The notes: generated from the letters alone by a model not told the origin. A stretch of 64,000 nt of DNA from Hymenolepis diminuta (GCA_900708905.1 CAADRB010000001.1:5611224-5675223); one strand, 5' to 3'; positions 1 through 13,417 are shown, counted from the stretch's first letter. Made by a program: numbers and translations.

Positions 1-51
1 GGGGGGTATATTGACCTTGATGCATATTACGGGGGGTATATTGACCTTGAT
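1..51. repeat. Two-copy 30-bp tandem repeat at the window edge
   Basis: A 21-base unit beginning with six G and containing tatattgaccttgat occurs at 1-21 and again, identically, at 31-51, giving a period of 30. The array may continue upstream of the window. It lies in the ABL intron before the first visible exon. Confidence 0.7.
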
Positions 52-698
52 CCAAAAACTCATTTATTAAGAAAAATTACTTCGGTATTAACTTTTCCTT
101 CGGTTCTATTTTTGGCCATTTTTGTCCTAAAAAACTCACAACCATGTTAAACCCCATGCATAACTCTGTGCCTCTCCCCGATATGAACAGAAAATAATTT
201 TTCTGCTTCATTTTTTTTCTGTACAAAAGGCACTCACTTAACTAAGGCACGCTTAACTTAAACTCATAGAGATAGATGAGAACAAGTGTTCTTCCTTTTA
301 TTATTTTCAATATATCTCCTAATCCAATGATATCTCCCCAGAGAATTAAAATGAAGATTATGTATGAGGTTTCGGGGATTTGAAGAAAGTAGATTTTCCA
401 ATCTTATTTGAACTTAAACACCAACGAGAGAGTGTTATGTGGCAGCAATAGTATTAGGAGAGAATAAAGAAGGCGTTAACTTCATAGCTAGGAAATTAAA
501 AATGTACTGAAATAAAAAAGAACGTCCAGGTTACAGTATGTAGATAACTGAGCTGAAATAGTTAACAGTAAGCAGGCCGCAAATTTTTCTTTATAAACAA
601 ATAATTGCAACGTGCTACTAATTTCGATTTAAGTATTATATAAGTTTTCTCTACTTGTTGATTTGTATCTTTCCTTACTCATTTATATTTCCCTTTAG
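52..698 (+). other. Intron of ABL (3' part), no coding signal
   Basis: AT-rich sequence ending in a pyrimidine-rich stretch and the acceptor ag at 697-698. I see no gene or recognisable element in it. Confidence 0.6.
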
Positions 699-3600
699 AT
701 CGGATGTTTGGGCTTTCGGGGTTGTTCTCTGGGAGTTAGCAACCTATGGCCTTTCACCATACCCCGGTGTTGAATTGCACGGCGTCTACCAACTGCTGGA
801 GAAGGGTTATCGAATGCAGCGACCACATGGCTGTCCTGAGTCCGTCTACAGTATTATGCATCGATGTGAGCAACTTTCTACAATCATTTAAAAATAAAAT
901 TACCCATCTCTGATTATCTTATTAAATATTTTCTTCCGCATTTAGGCTGGTCTTGGGAGGCTGCTGATCGTCCAACATTTGCGGAGATCAAAGCGGAATT
1001 GGAGGAAATGTGGAGAACTATTGACATGGCAGAAGGCAAGTTCATTCAGTGTGTCATTTTTTTCTACATTTTTAGGATTACTATCTTCCGATTAAGTTTA
1101 TTTCCTATACTTAATTCAAAGTTTTCAACTACCACTTCATTGTTTCTATGAGAATGATGTGAATACGTCCAGGTTAAAGGAATAAAGTGGTTTGGAAATG
1201 GTTGCATAACCCGCTTTGGATTGTTATCAAAACACCATTCGGGGTTTTATGAAGTTCTACCACATTTATACATTTTTTGAAATGGTTTATTGGGTGACAA
1301 ATTATATCCCCATCTCTTTGTATTTGTTCCTTTTGATTAATTTCTTAGCCGAAAATTACAATGTTAACAATCAACTGGTATTTGATTCTTCTAGTCAGTA
1401 TTTTCTGTAAAGGGAGAATTTCTCACCCAAACTTTAATTCATTCTCCCAAGGTTGTTTTAATGGAACCTTTCATTTTATTCAACTGTAATGTAAAGCGGA
1501 CATGGGCATCTGCTTTCCCACTAATATAAATCATTGTCGATCCCTAATATTGTGGCACATCGCCAATTATATTATATGGGTTGTCCACTATAGCAACTGT
1601 GGCTCAGACCCAGATGAAGAAGAGGAAAAACTTGTAATTCAACACAGGTCCCTTTATTATAAAATGTGCATTTTATATACCCCTCCATGGATATAGGGCA
1701 GCAATAATCAAATAATCAGCCGGTAACATACCAATGAGAAGGCTTCATCTTTAGGTTCCAACATACAGGAAGACCAATTGGAAAAGTAGCACCTGCATAG
1801 CGAACCTCGTTCACGATTTCTGCTCAAGACCCCGAAATTTCCTTCCTCTAGTTCCATTTTTCCAAAACCACTTTAATATTTAGCTGTTGATGCTTCTGAG
1901 ACTGTAAATTCTTGTCTTCTTACAACGAAGAAAATGTACCTACCTGTAGTCAATATCTGTTGGCATAAATTACTGAAATTATGGCCATCTTAACCTAGAT
2001 AAAGGACTTGAGAAAACAGTTTCTCCTGCAGTATAGTATATCACACGCGTCTCCCCCAAGTGGGGACAAAGTCTAACACCCATCCAAAAGTTAAAACTCA
2101 CATTGGTCATAGACAAACACCCGATACCACACCCATCCCACCGCCTGTTATTGATCACACGCTTTCACTCCTCTCCTCTCCCATTTCCCTGGCCGAAAGG
2201 TGACTAATCAATCTTCAACTCGGCAGAGAATTGTTCCCACCTACCCCGAAAATTTTCGCAAATATAATAATACCTGCACACTAATCTATCCTCCTCCCTT
2301 CTGTCCCTCTTTCTGGGTATATTCTTATCTCTCTTCTTTCAGTCTGACAATATTGTATTGGAGAGGAGGAGAAGAGTAGTGTAGCTGCAACACTCCCCCT
2401 CCCGTCGGATTTTTATGTCTTTGGGAATTACTCATTGGAGAACACCGTGGGTTACAGCACTGGTTGTATCGCTTTTTATATGCCTAATTGCTTCTTTTCC
2501 TTTCCTCTCTCACCTGGCTTTCCCTCATGACATTTAGGTAGCGGTTTTTTGGAATGGTTTTTCCCCCAGTAATATTTGAAATTTGTACATCGTGTTACAT
2601 GGATCTTTGTACGTTTCCAGGGTTTTTCTTCTAAAAGAGACGCTGTTGATGTATTCTTCCAAGCAACTAAAGAATTACTGTTGAATTACTGAAAGCGACA
2701 GCCGTAAACAGCGTAAATTGAGTGTACCGAGCAATAGCAATGAAAATGATAAAGTGAAGGAGAATGAAGGTTAAAATATCGAGCAAGAGCTAGAACAAAG
2801 CTTTTGTGTAGTGTTAGAAAACCGGAAGTGACACGCTAGTTTATAGCAAGTGGTGTTGAATGTCAGTTAGGCAGCAGGTAACTATTAGATGAGGCGCATG
2901 GGTCAATATCGGGTCAAACAGTTCTATTGAGACGTTTGGCGTATATATATCCCTCAAACGATGCAACTTCCCTGGATTATTCATGACCATAGAATTATTA
3001 TAGTGGATTTGAGTACACTGATTTCGCTTTCTTATAAAATTTTGGTGGCAGATAGGTGAACCTATTTTTCTCCCCAATAATAACAGAAGTTGGTAAGAGT
3101 GATAGGTAGGTAAATGGAACTATGTTTACACACGTCTTTGTGCCGCTTTTAGAGGATTTTATCTTAAAAGAGACATGGTAAATGTATCTGTGTTTTGCCT
3201 AGAGAAATACCTCTCATTGAGCCATCCCCTGTGGTAAAGGGCACTTTATCCCTCCTCGCACTTTCTCGTACTATATGGATGGCACTTAAGAAAATGCCCT
3301 TTTATCAGTGCCAGAAGAAACAGTAGTAAATAGAGTAAAACCTATGTTATATTTGGGGGAATTTCTCTAGAATTTATCGACAGGTATCGACTAGCAGCAT
3401 CATATTTATCGGAAAAAGGTATGACGAGTATCGGTATTAGCAATATATGCTCGTACTACCATCTTTATTTTGAATTCAAATATTCTAGTAAGGATTTTAA
3501 GTGGCAGGTCCTGAAGTTTTGACCTTAAGTTTGAAGCAATCAGTCTGATGATTCCAGAATACATATGAAGTGAGGCCCTTGACATCCTACGAATTTTTTT

Positions 3601-6600
3601 GGTTCCTAGTGTCCCAATACTAAGCTCTTATTCTTCTGCTACCACCATAATTTTTTTGATAGTTTGCCCTGGGCAAATATTTGAATAGCTTGACCTTTAT
3701 CAAGGTATGAGTCACCATTACAATAATAAATAAACGCTATCTATGTTCTACAGGAAAATTGATTGTTGTATTTTTTATAGCCTTATTATTTTCCTTCAAA
3801 GATAATTTGAATTTATGTGATAGTTAATGAGAACTTAATTTTGGCGTTAAGATTATTTGCATAACTATTTTCATATATCCTTATTTTTCCAATCAAGAAA
3901 GTCGATTAATCATCTAAGGGCAGGTCTACTTTCACAATTTATTATTTCTTAAATCGATTTACTTTTCAGTTTCATTCCTGGAAGAGCTAAGTAAACGTAA
4001 ATTTCTCCCTTTCATTACCTTACCTTGGGTATGTGGTGGGATATATTAAGGTCCTTCACTTGTGTTTATAATTTGGAATCGATTGTACTTACCCTTTCAG
4101 TGTTAATGAGATATGTTTAAATGTTAACATATTTCCTTTAACTTTTCAGCTGTGGCTCAAGAATTGGCTACCCAACCCGTTCCTCTGTCCAACTCTGATC
4201 CCTCTATGCATTTTACTGGTCCCGCGGCGATTATGAATCCTGCCCTTCCTCCTAATTGTAATCCCGGTAACATGAGAAATGGAGGGGAAGCTATGATGTC
4301 GTCCATGGTCTCTCGAATAGCTCCAGCATTGCCAGCGGCAATAGCTCCAACTCAACGTCAACATCAGCATGTCGGTGGTGATGCAGAACGTGAGCATCCT
4401 TTGACTCCCTCTTGTTCTTCTTCCGCCTCTGAGTCATCCTCCTCACCTACCTCTTCCTCCTCTTCTCCCTCCTCCCCGGGCCGTGATGCAGATGATGCCG
4501 GCGAAACTGATGGGCAAGATGGAGATGATGAAGGAGAAGGTGAAATGCTGAGGGCTAAATTACTCGAGATCAAAAGTAAGGGACACTAAATCATTTCTAC
4601 TTATTTACTTCCAGTAGTTGAATATTTTGATTTCCATTTGTCCTCCTGTCGACAAGCTATTATTATAAACCATGGCAACACAAAAAATATACCAATTTTT
4701 AATCGTGCGAAAACAGCTAAACGTGTTGAACTATAAGATAGCCCAGCAAGAATTGAAGAAGGAAAAGTTGATTAGTTGTTAAGGTTTTTAAAACGAAATT
4801 TGGTACTTGTCCTGCTATTCAAGTGAGAATTCATGTCCTTGTTCATATTCAGATCTTATTTTCAAATTCACAATTCCAATCAGGATTCTATTTGGTTGAA
4901 AATAACTGACTGATTTTAACATGGCAGAGTTCTAAATCTAAACTCGAATAATGTTATTTTATAATATTTTTACCCCGACAGTAACAAGTCAATACATGAA
5001 TCGTCAAATTTGAAGAGGAATTGGACGAATTTTCCTTACTTTGTGTTATGGGGCTTTCTGCTTTCTCCAAATCACCTGCAAAAGCAATCAGTAAAGGACT
5101 CCATGATAGTGTGGTTTTATAGCATAATTTTTAAAGAGCTTGTTCAGGTTCATATATAGTTTCATGACTGTAAAATAGCTCCAAATCAATACTAACATTC
5201 GTCCACATTTTCGTATCCTAAGTCTTTCTCATGCCGTGTTTAAGCAAGTATCAGGTTTTGACAGAAGTTCTGTCCAATTTTTGAACTATCTGTTTGCGGC
5301 ACGATTACTCCAATTTACCCTGTTAATGTTGTATGTTTATCTATGGTAATTAATAAAATATTATTTCTTCTTTCACATTGTGTAATAATTATCGTTATTA
5401 ATAACTATTTCTAGCTCCAACCTACACCAAATAAAGGGCATATTTTGCCGTTTGAATTTCATATTGGAGATACGGCAAGCTCGGCAGCAAAAGCACTCAA
5501 GGGCACTTATGGAAATAATGTTGTGAATGAAAAGACCTGCAGAAGGTGGTTTTCACCTTCACGTTTCGAAAAGGATGACTTCAGCCCGGAAGACGAACCG
5601 AGAGCAGGATGCTCAAAAAACTCAATTTTGAGCAACTTCAAATTGCCACTGATAAAAATCCAACCTGCACTGCTGGAGAACTGAGCAAAACCTTTAACGT
5701 AAGCCACCATATGACCATACATTGAGAAATGAAAAGACTTGGCTGGGCAAGTCTCAAAGGCTGGGAAATGACTCCCCACCCCTCGATTTCTGACACGAGT
5801 TGTCAGAAATCAACAAGCAACGGTGTGTGACCTGTTGTGTTTCACTGCGTTCTCGTGAACTTCAGGCACCTTTTTAGACCGAATCATAACTGACAGCGAC
5901 AAGAAGTGGTGGATCCTTTACAACAATGTTGAGCGCAAGACAGTGGCTAAGTCGTAGGATTTGAAGGGAATTTTTCATTATGAACTAATGGGTGACAATG
6001 AAACAATAACATCTGAAGTTTCCTGTCAGCAGCTAACTCGTTTAAAAGCAGTTAACGGCAGGAAAAACGGTCCTCTTTGGTCAACCGAAAAGGAGTGACA
6101 TGACAATGCCAGACCCCACACTTCAAGAACAACCAAAAATCTCATTGAAGAATTTGGATGGGAAGTCATGCATCATCCACCATATTCTCCCGATCTTTCA
6201 TCAACCGATTTTCATCTTTTCAGGAGCTTACAGAATCATTTAATGGACAAGGGCTTACTTCAAGAGAAGAGGTCGAAATGAAGAAGCTAGTTTCTTTTTT
6301 GAATCCAAGCTGGCAAAATTCTATGAAGAAAGAATGAGAAAGCTTATGGCAAGACAGCAAGACTTATGGCATGACTTTAGTTCAAATTAAAGATGGACAG
6401 AACTTCTGTTACAATCTGATATATCGCAAAGTCTCCCTTACAGATGTTGAACTCATTCTTTTGAGGGAACAACCCTGCAGGTTGTTGTTAGTGAATCTAA
6501 TATAGTTAGAAGTGGATTCCTCATATCCTTAGCTTCCAATTCTCACGTTTCGTTAACTCCATCTTGTATTAATTGACCTATGCTATTCTCTGAAATGCTT

Positions 6601-9600
6601 TACTTAAATTATGTAAGTAGCTGAGTTTTATCTTTCATTTTTGATTCCCTTCAGGTGGAATGCACTCTACGGGCAGTTGGAGTACAAGTCGAACAACTCC
6701 AACCGATGGATGCTTCTACCAAGGAGATTATATCGTCAACGGGGCTCTTGGTCGCGTTGCTCCAGCCTCTGATTTGCCAGTTCCAGCTAATGCCTCCAGC
6801 AGCACTCGTGATAGTCAATTGTCTGCTCCAGCATCCCTTCCACCTCTGCATCATAGTAGGCAACAACTCCCCCAGCCTTCATCACGTCACCACAACGGTG
6901 GAATTAATGGTCGTCACCATCATCATAACCGTCACTATCAACAACAACAGCAAGAGCAATCGATACAAGGTGTTGGCTCACCAGCTGGCGGGAGAAATGT
7001 GCCGAGACGTCGCAGTGGTGGACCTGGCAACAAACATTTTGGTGAGTGAATAATGTCTTTCGTATTCAAATGATTTAAGTAGATTATCTTTACATATTTT
7101 ATTTTGGTCATGTCAATGTTAAGCAACCTACTATTTTTAAGCAAATTTGTATTAGCTTTTACCAACTGGACGTTTCGCATTTATGAGGGCGGTGTATTTC
7201 CGCTACCCACTGTTTTTAATTTTTGCGGTCGTGGGGAAACTTTTTCTAGATGCTAGTGTCGATTGGTTTATGTTAATTAAGAGAAAATCTGGGTGGGAGT
7301 AAAGGGAAAAGTAAAGATCTGTATTTTTCATAAGCGAAGGGGAGTTTTTAGGACATACTCTGCGCCCTAAATGTAAAGTAGAATATAAAATTTATATCTA
7401 CTCAAGATATTACCGTAAAAATGTTGAGTGGCACATTAAATGAAAGGTGGAGAGGGATTGGAAGTTCAACAGGCCTACTTTGAATTCCAGGAGCATTGAA
7501 ATGTTTTCTTAATATTGGAATTTCTTAAGGTTCCAAAGTTCAATTTTCGACCACTGAATTTTTTGGGCAAGCGTCGGTTTACCTGCACGGATTCTCACGC
7601 CACTTTACTTAATCTCTATCTTATTAAAGGCATCAACAGATAAGTGAGACTAGTAGATACATTTGAAGCATAGCAGAACTGACTGGAATTCGCCCAAATT
7701 ATTTCGTATTAATTTCAAAGAACCTTAGATGATAGGTTGATGTTACCTAATCCTATCAGATTTCGATTTATAGTATAAAGCGAATAGCCTTTTATATAAT
7801 CATGAATTGCCACTAGAGTATTGTCTGATGCATAGAAAGTTATACGTGGGTCCTCAGCACGTGACCATAAAGGATATGACAGCAGAGAGTTGGAAACCAC
7901 ACATGGAGTCTCGACGAGTATGATAGTAACGGTGTCTGAATAATGCTTGGGATCTCGATCGGTTGTCACAACACTTATCCGGTGATGTGTATGGCAAGCC
8001 AGATTAGTTGATTCTCATCAAAAAGCTGATCATTAAGATCAAAATATTGTCCAGATTCTCATGAATCTAGGCGTCAAATCATTGAATTTTAAAATTAGCA
8101 CACTTCACAGGAAACCATATTCCTTATGAAAATGTGAAAAGTGCAATGCTCCCATAAATCAATCAAAGTAAGACGCTTGAAATCCTGACTTTATTGCCTA
8201 TTTTCTCCTAATCCCCTTCCCTGTTTCATACTTTATTGAACATTTTACTGTTCACTTTTTCGCTTATTAGTACATTAGAAGCTTTTTGCAATATCATGGC
8301 CAATAATAAGGAGTTATCTATCCAAGTTAATTGTTTTGAAAACTTCTATTAGTTGGCTTTTAGGTTTCTAATAGCAAAGCCTTGCATTGGCTTGTATTAA
8401 TCTTGTATTTTTTAAACCAGTTCAAATCCGTCTAATTGCAAGAGAAAACGTACACCCTGAAATGATCGAGTTTTTATCTTTGTAGCTGTTAGTCAGTATA
8501 AGGCAAGGTAGTACGAATTTATTTAACTCAGCTCGCCACTCCCACTTTTAGTAGCCATGGCTATTTTATTTGCCAGGCTTTTCATCTGCTGGTGTTCCAG
8601 GGTGGATTTTGAGTTCATTTAGTTGTAAAACACGTACTAAATTATTTAAGTGGTCTATCTAGGTTCACTTTACACATTATCTTGTCTTTTTTTTCAGGTC
8701 TAAGGTCAAAAGAGAAGAATAATATAACGCCTGCAGAGAGTGGAGTTGGCGAATCTATTGTCTCCGCTGACTCGCCGGGAGGCGATAGTAATACAAAACA
8801 GACTCAACAGACACAACCATTGCTAACGAGATCAGAGGCAAAGTTTGTCCAGCAGCAGCAACAGCGAAACAGTGGCGGTGGTCGTAAGGTGGCCACACCC
8901 AATGATCGTGTCACCCCAACTAGGGATTTAGTGTCTGATGGAATAACTGATGAGAGAGTGAGAGACTTTACTTATATAACTGATTTATTTAACTTTCGAA
9001 CGTAGTTATCATTCGTATTATGCTACTCGCCGATAGCTTTCAATGGCTAAATCTCACCTCAGAACCACTTAACTATCACCTCTTTTTCATTCGAATTTAA
9101 ATTTCAGCTTAATATGACCATTTAGTAGGGACTGTGTTTTAGGGTCTAAAGTAGCTCCAGTCCCTAGTAAGGCTACTTTTATAGTCTGACTGAGTTAGGC
9201 TGGAGTGATACGAAAACCTTTTCCAAGTTATAAAAACTGGAATTTCGATGGGCCAGTTGTGTATTTTACTATGGCTGAGGGAGAGTGTACGTGCGAAGGG
9301 GGGGGGAGAGCTGGGTTACGTGTCTAAGCTGCGTATTTGAAAATATAATTGTGTAGGCTAAATAAAGTAACATTTAGGGGGGCTGTCTGATTTCGCAGCC
9401 TTTTTGCGTTGACGATTATGATTCACTAGGCACGCGATACATAGAGGCTGACCAGACTTATGAGTCAGTGTGCGAAGGTATTAATTTTCTGTTTAGCATA
9501 GATTCAACGGACAAATCACAATTACTATCCGAGATGATAGGGAATATCTGTGACTCAATTTTTAATATAAAATAATGTGAAAGGATAAATAGTCTATGTG

Positions 9601-12600
9601 AGATGTCGCCCGACAGATGATGAACGGTACTTCAAGCCCCTAAATGTGTGCTTATTTCTCATTAACATTTACCACAAAATAACTCGAAGATTTGTTTTCT
9701 AAAAGGAGATGTGAGTTTTGAAATGCTGAATTTGTATATTTTTTCGTTGTGAATCAACCGAACAGGCATACGTTGTAGTGATAACGTTTTCGTAAAGCAA
9801 GGAATAAAGCAGTTCGTTGCTTGGTTGTTTTTAACATATCTGATGCAATCTTCATTGTTTCATGTTACAACTTTTCTTTGGAGTTGTAGTTCACGTTAAT
9901 GGTTGGAAAATTTGTTAATTGAGTTAAAACTTACCTTGGGGGAACTATATTTCAATCCATTGGATTTTTGTAGTCCCACTAACTGATTTTGGTTAATAGA
10001 AGAGGGATACATATCGAGATTGCATAACCAAGCTCTGATTATAAATAATTAGACACTTGGCTTTGACATCGCGGAAACAATTCCTGAAATTTCAAATTTG
10101 ACGCAGTAAACTATTTTGCGAAAAAAATGAACACGGGTTCAAATGAAGCAGGACTTTTGTGATGTCCCAACCTCTACTTCCACTGCACTTCTCCCTCCCT
10201 CTCCTCTCCTCTCCCTATTTTGCGCTTATTAGACCATTTTACTATGGTTTAAACACATTTCCATTAATAAAATTGTGAATTTGTTTGCTTTACCTTTCAG
10301 CGAATGCGCCTTGACGCCGAGTCCGTAACCCAATTCACAACCCTTCCCGCCCAAGATCGCATTACTCGTTATCTGGAGAGTCTGGGTGAGTTGGGATCAG
10401 CACCCAGTATGTCAGGTGATGAGAGACGACATCACCAGAGGCCTGCTCACAACAGCAGCTCCCATTTGCAAATGCTTCCCCACTTTCCACCTCCTCCACC
10501 TGTTCCCCCACCACCACCGCAGACGTCCCAACAACAGCAACACCAGCTCAACAACGTCGGCCGAATGGCCCCTCCATCTGAGTAAGTATTCCATCTATTA
10601 TTTGTTAAAATTTATTGATCGAGGCTAATGGAGTAAAAGTCAATTGTGAGCCACTATGAATTTATTGAAAATAGAAGAGACGGGATCCAAGGATCAAATT
10701 GCACGTCTGTCAAGTCACGGGTCTGAGATTGATGCTCATCGGTGCATACCTGCACTAGCTAATTCAGATCAACAAGAGGGGTGGTGGAATGTGAGTTTCT
10801 CAAAAGTGCGGCTCCAGAATATCTCTCTACCTGAGTAAATTGTCAAGATCACCTCTTCTAGTGGGCTTGGGAGGCCTAGAAAAGTATGAGTCAAAGCGTA
10901 TCGCTATATGCGTTGACCTGACTTAATTATAGCATAAATGAATTATTTCCACAATTTTTCTAAGTTTGAACTGTGAACACACAAATGGGTTAATGAATTT
11001 CTAAACTAGTTATTTCTAGTTGGTATATGTAGTTCAAGATATTTGCTCCTTTGTAAATGTCCAAAGTACTCTTTTGAATGTCCTTATGTTCTTATATCGT
11101 CAGGTAAATATATTTGTCGATTTGCAGTTTTTTCTCGCAGTATATTGATATATGAATTGTAGGTTTCTCATTCGCTCCTTGGAGCTTGTGTACTGTTAGC
11201 TATCCTTTTCAGTTTGTCATTACACAAATGCAGTTATTTGAGTGAAGTATTAAATTTGCAAAATTTTACGGCTCTATAATACTGGAAATGTTGTACAGCA
11301 AATGGTAGAAGATTTTTCGTTTTGCTATTTTCTACTGCAAAATGAAATTTCCACAGCATTCAACTACTGTTGCTGTCTACCTAGTACATTCAAGATCTTC
11401 ATTATCCGAAACGAGAAGTCAGGAGGGTGGATTTCGAAATGCAAGGTTATTTAAAAAATAAGCTTTTATGAAGTTCTCTAAAAATTTTAATGCTGAAGTT
11501 ATGGTCTCACTGTGACTTTCGAAAATTATTTTTTTGAGTCCAAAGATGATGATGGATCATTGCAGAAGTGCTTGCTCAATTGGATACATAGTCTCACCAA
11601 GACCACTAGTTCTATCAAGAAATTTCGAGGAGTTTTAGAAATTTCATGCTTTGTGCGCTCTTCTCATATTCTTTTATAAATTTTTAATCCAAATTTGACC
11701 GTTTTACTATTCAGGCGCCGACGGAATGCAGTTGGTCGCTCAGCCTCATGTTACCAGACAGTGTCTTCTTCCCAACTGCCTGTTCCAACCAACCCCATGA
11801 CAATCAACGGGTCTTCTTCGTCAGTTCAAGAGCCTTCGACGATAAACAGCCAATCGAATCCGAATGCTGTGGCGGTCGGAATTGCTGATTCTGGAACGCC
11901 AACAGATGATGTTTATCAGGTGAATATCCAGTTGTTCATTTTGAATATTTTTAGTGGTCTTTAACACATTCGCTTAGTGTTATTTGTGCATTTAATTGTT
12001 TCGTATACTTTCTTATTGATTCCATGCTTTCTACGTGAGTTCATTCGCTTTTTCGGTATTGTCTAATAGTCTAATCGTTAATTTATTGACTAATTTCAAA
12101 GTATTTCTAATTTCCTCACTTACCTAATCAGTCCTTCATTAACACTCACCTGGAAAATTAAATAACTAAGAAATAGGACATGCTTAGTGTATTTTTAATT
12201 AGCATTATCTCATTGTTCCTAACATTAACCACTTTATCTCCATATGTGCATCTATTAAAATTTACAAGGTCGATGGCAGACGTTACTGCACGAGATTAGA
12301 GCTTCCTACTGCTGAATAGGGTGTCCGTTAATTCTGGGATGGGTGAAACCTCCTATCCAAATTCAACTAAATTGCTAGTCCCAATCTATCCAAAGTTAGG
12401 CGACGAGAGAGTAATCGAAATAAATTTAACAGACAGCTCATCAACAGGAAGTGAGGTATATTGAAACACCTTTATATATACGTGGGTAGAACAAGGCGTA
12501 CATCCTTACATACATACAAGACACAAGGGAGTGAAAGAATGCAAATAAGCCGTTGTTTATGTGAATTAGCTTTGCAATAGATGAGCTAGAGGATAACAGG

Positions 12601-13417
12601 CAACCTATTTACTTAAAATTGTCAAAATGCCTTTTTACGGAATAACGAAAGAATGTAATAAGAAGGATGGAGAAGGGAGTCATTGAGTTACATGGATCTA
12701 GATATTTTTAATTGTTGGACGAAATGGAGATACACACATGATTCTCAATATGCGGCAGCCGGTTGGTATATCACATAATATCTTGAGTCATCCGATGAAA
12801 CACAATTGAAATCAACGCTGGATATTAAGGGGGGTCATAATGTGTAGGTGGGGCTTATCATCTACGTAGCATCATTGACATTGGTACAATTTTTACAGAA
12901 ACCCTAAAACACTGACTTGATTATTTTAATCACTCTCAATTCGCCCTCCTGATATTCTGGTTCTTTAATGTTTATCAATATAACTTTATCTAGTATTAAT
13001 CTCAATTAATCCTAATATCTATTTCAGGCTCCCAACCTAACGCAGAACAATGCTGCTGATAACAAAAACGGGATAGAAGAAGTCTCCGAACAGGCGGAAC
13101 TCACAGCCTGTCTTAACAATCTCTCTCTCGAAGCCAACCAACTTTCGTCCGCATGTCCCGACCTCGCTCCCGAACTGTCTGCCCTCTCCCAACAGCTCTC
13201 GTTGTGTCGCAGTCAAATTGAATCGCGTTTACTTCGAGACGGTGCTGGAGCCAGTAGTCCAGAAGAACAGATGCATGAGGATCAGTGTTTGGCGGGAATA
13301 GCCACCGCTCTGCGCCACATCCAACAGTCTTTGTCCGGAATGCGGACTCGGTTAGAGGTATCTGTTGAACAGGAAGGTGTACCACCTACAGTTAATCCCA
13401 CTCCGGTTTCCACTTAG
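699..13417 (+). CDS. ABL: ABL-family non-receptor tyrosine kinase, 3' part (8 exons, 5' end outside window)
   Basis: Exons: 699-865, 946-1035, 4150-4575, 6655-7041, 8698-8957, 10301-10581, 11715-11919, 13028-13417. All junction phases agree and give 734 residues plus stop. Exons 1-2 encode the kinase C-lobe: [17 protein letters not shown], then [16 protein letters not shown] and DRPTFAEI, which is ABL-specific wording. The remaining tail of about 650 residues has a poly-Ser block followed by an acidic run (exon 3), His/Gln-rich sequence (exon 4), a proline stretch [11 protein letters not shown] suited to SH3 or profilin binding (exon 6) and basic RRRN (exon 7). The last exon is helical, Leu-rich and Cys-containing ([16 protein letters not shown] onward), as expected for the C-terminal F-actin-binding domain. 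By family knowledge it is a cytoplasmic kinase linking signalling to actin. The SH3, SH2 and N-lobe parts are not in the window. The intron 1036-4149 uses a GC donor. The ABL assignment is secure; the actin-binding domain is inferred from position and character. Confidence 0.93.
1036..4149 (+). other. 3.1-kb ABL intron with GC-AG boundaries
   Basis: The donor reads gaag|GCAAGT and the acceptor ttttcag. Phase 1 on both sides joins Glu-Ala without a stop; the nearby GT donor at 1040 gives a stop soon after joining. Apart from a 15-base string at 1582-1596 that recurs at 13962-13976 I see no element or gene inside. Confidence 0.75.
5251..6419 (+). mobile_element. Decayed mariner (Tc1/mariner superfamily, DD34D) element in an ABL intron
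   Basis: Terminal inverted repeats of 26 bases lie at 5251-5276 and 6394-6419 (23 of 26 match) and are flanked by TA (5249-5250 and 6420-6421), the mariner target-site duplication. Total length is 1,169 bp. The transposase is read left to right in changing frames. An N-terminal helix-turn-helix region with CRRWF and [10 protein letters not shown] is at about 5445-5620. HDNARPHT is near 6100, followed by [13 protein letters not shown]. The second and third catalytic Asp have 34 residues between them, as in mariner. Frameshifts and internal stops make it non-autonomous. Confidence 0.9.
5445..6390 (+). pseudogene. Mariner transposase pseudogene
   Basis: Coding remnant inside the element above. 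The first frame runs to a stop at about 5684; later pieces continue in other frames ([43 protein letters not shown]). The first catalytic Asp region (usually TGDEKW) is degraded: only WWILYNN-like wording remains. It was presumably a cut-and-paste transposase of about 340 residues. Confidence 0.8.
7042..8697 (+). other. ABL intron, nothing recognised
   Basis: AT-rich, 1,656 bp, normal gtgagt donor and ttttcag acceptor. No coding signal or element recognised on either strand. Confidence 0.5.
9118..9482 (+). repeat. Dispersed repeat family R2, copy a (ABL intron)
   Basis: Shares diverged but collinear blocks with copies b (about 14281-14665), c (about 34440-34645) and d (about 41031-41200). 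Anchors are a gatttcgcagcctttttgcg block, also in copy c, and acatagaggctgaccagact followed by tcagtgtgcg, also in copy b. It has no long ORF, so it is probably a non-autonomous element or a relic. Boundaries are approximate. Confidence 0.55.
10700..10780 (+). repeat. tRNA-like SINE fragment, copy S1
   Basis: The block gagattgatgctcatcggt and the following bases match copy S6 near 53104 in about 22 of 27 positions. The block resembles an RNA polymerase III B box (GGTTCGANNCC). Degraded, in an ABL intron. Confidence 0.45.
11920..13027 (+). other. ABL intron, nothing recognised
   Basis: 1,108 bp of AT-rich sequence between a cag|gtgaat donor and an atttcag acceptor. No gene or repeat recognised. 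Confidence 0.5.

Noticed and set aside
243..252. miR-124-like start (taaggcacgc)
   Set aside because: The match ends after ten bases and the surrounding sequence does not fold into a precursor hairpin with the usual opposite arm.
4146..4573. Minus-strand open frames opposite ABL exon 3
   Set aside because: They mirror the Ser-rich and acidic codons of the plus strand; splice phases and homology support only the plus-strand reading.
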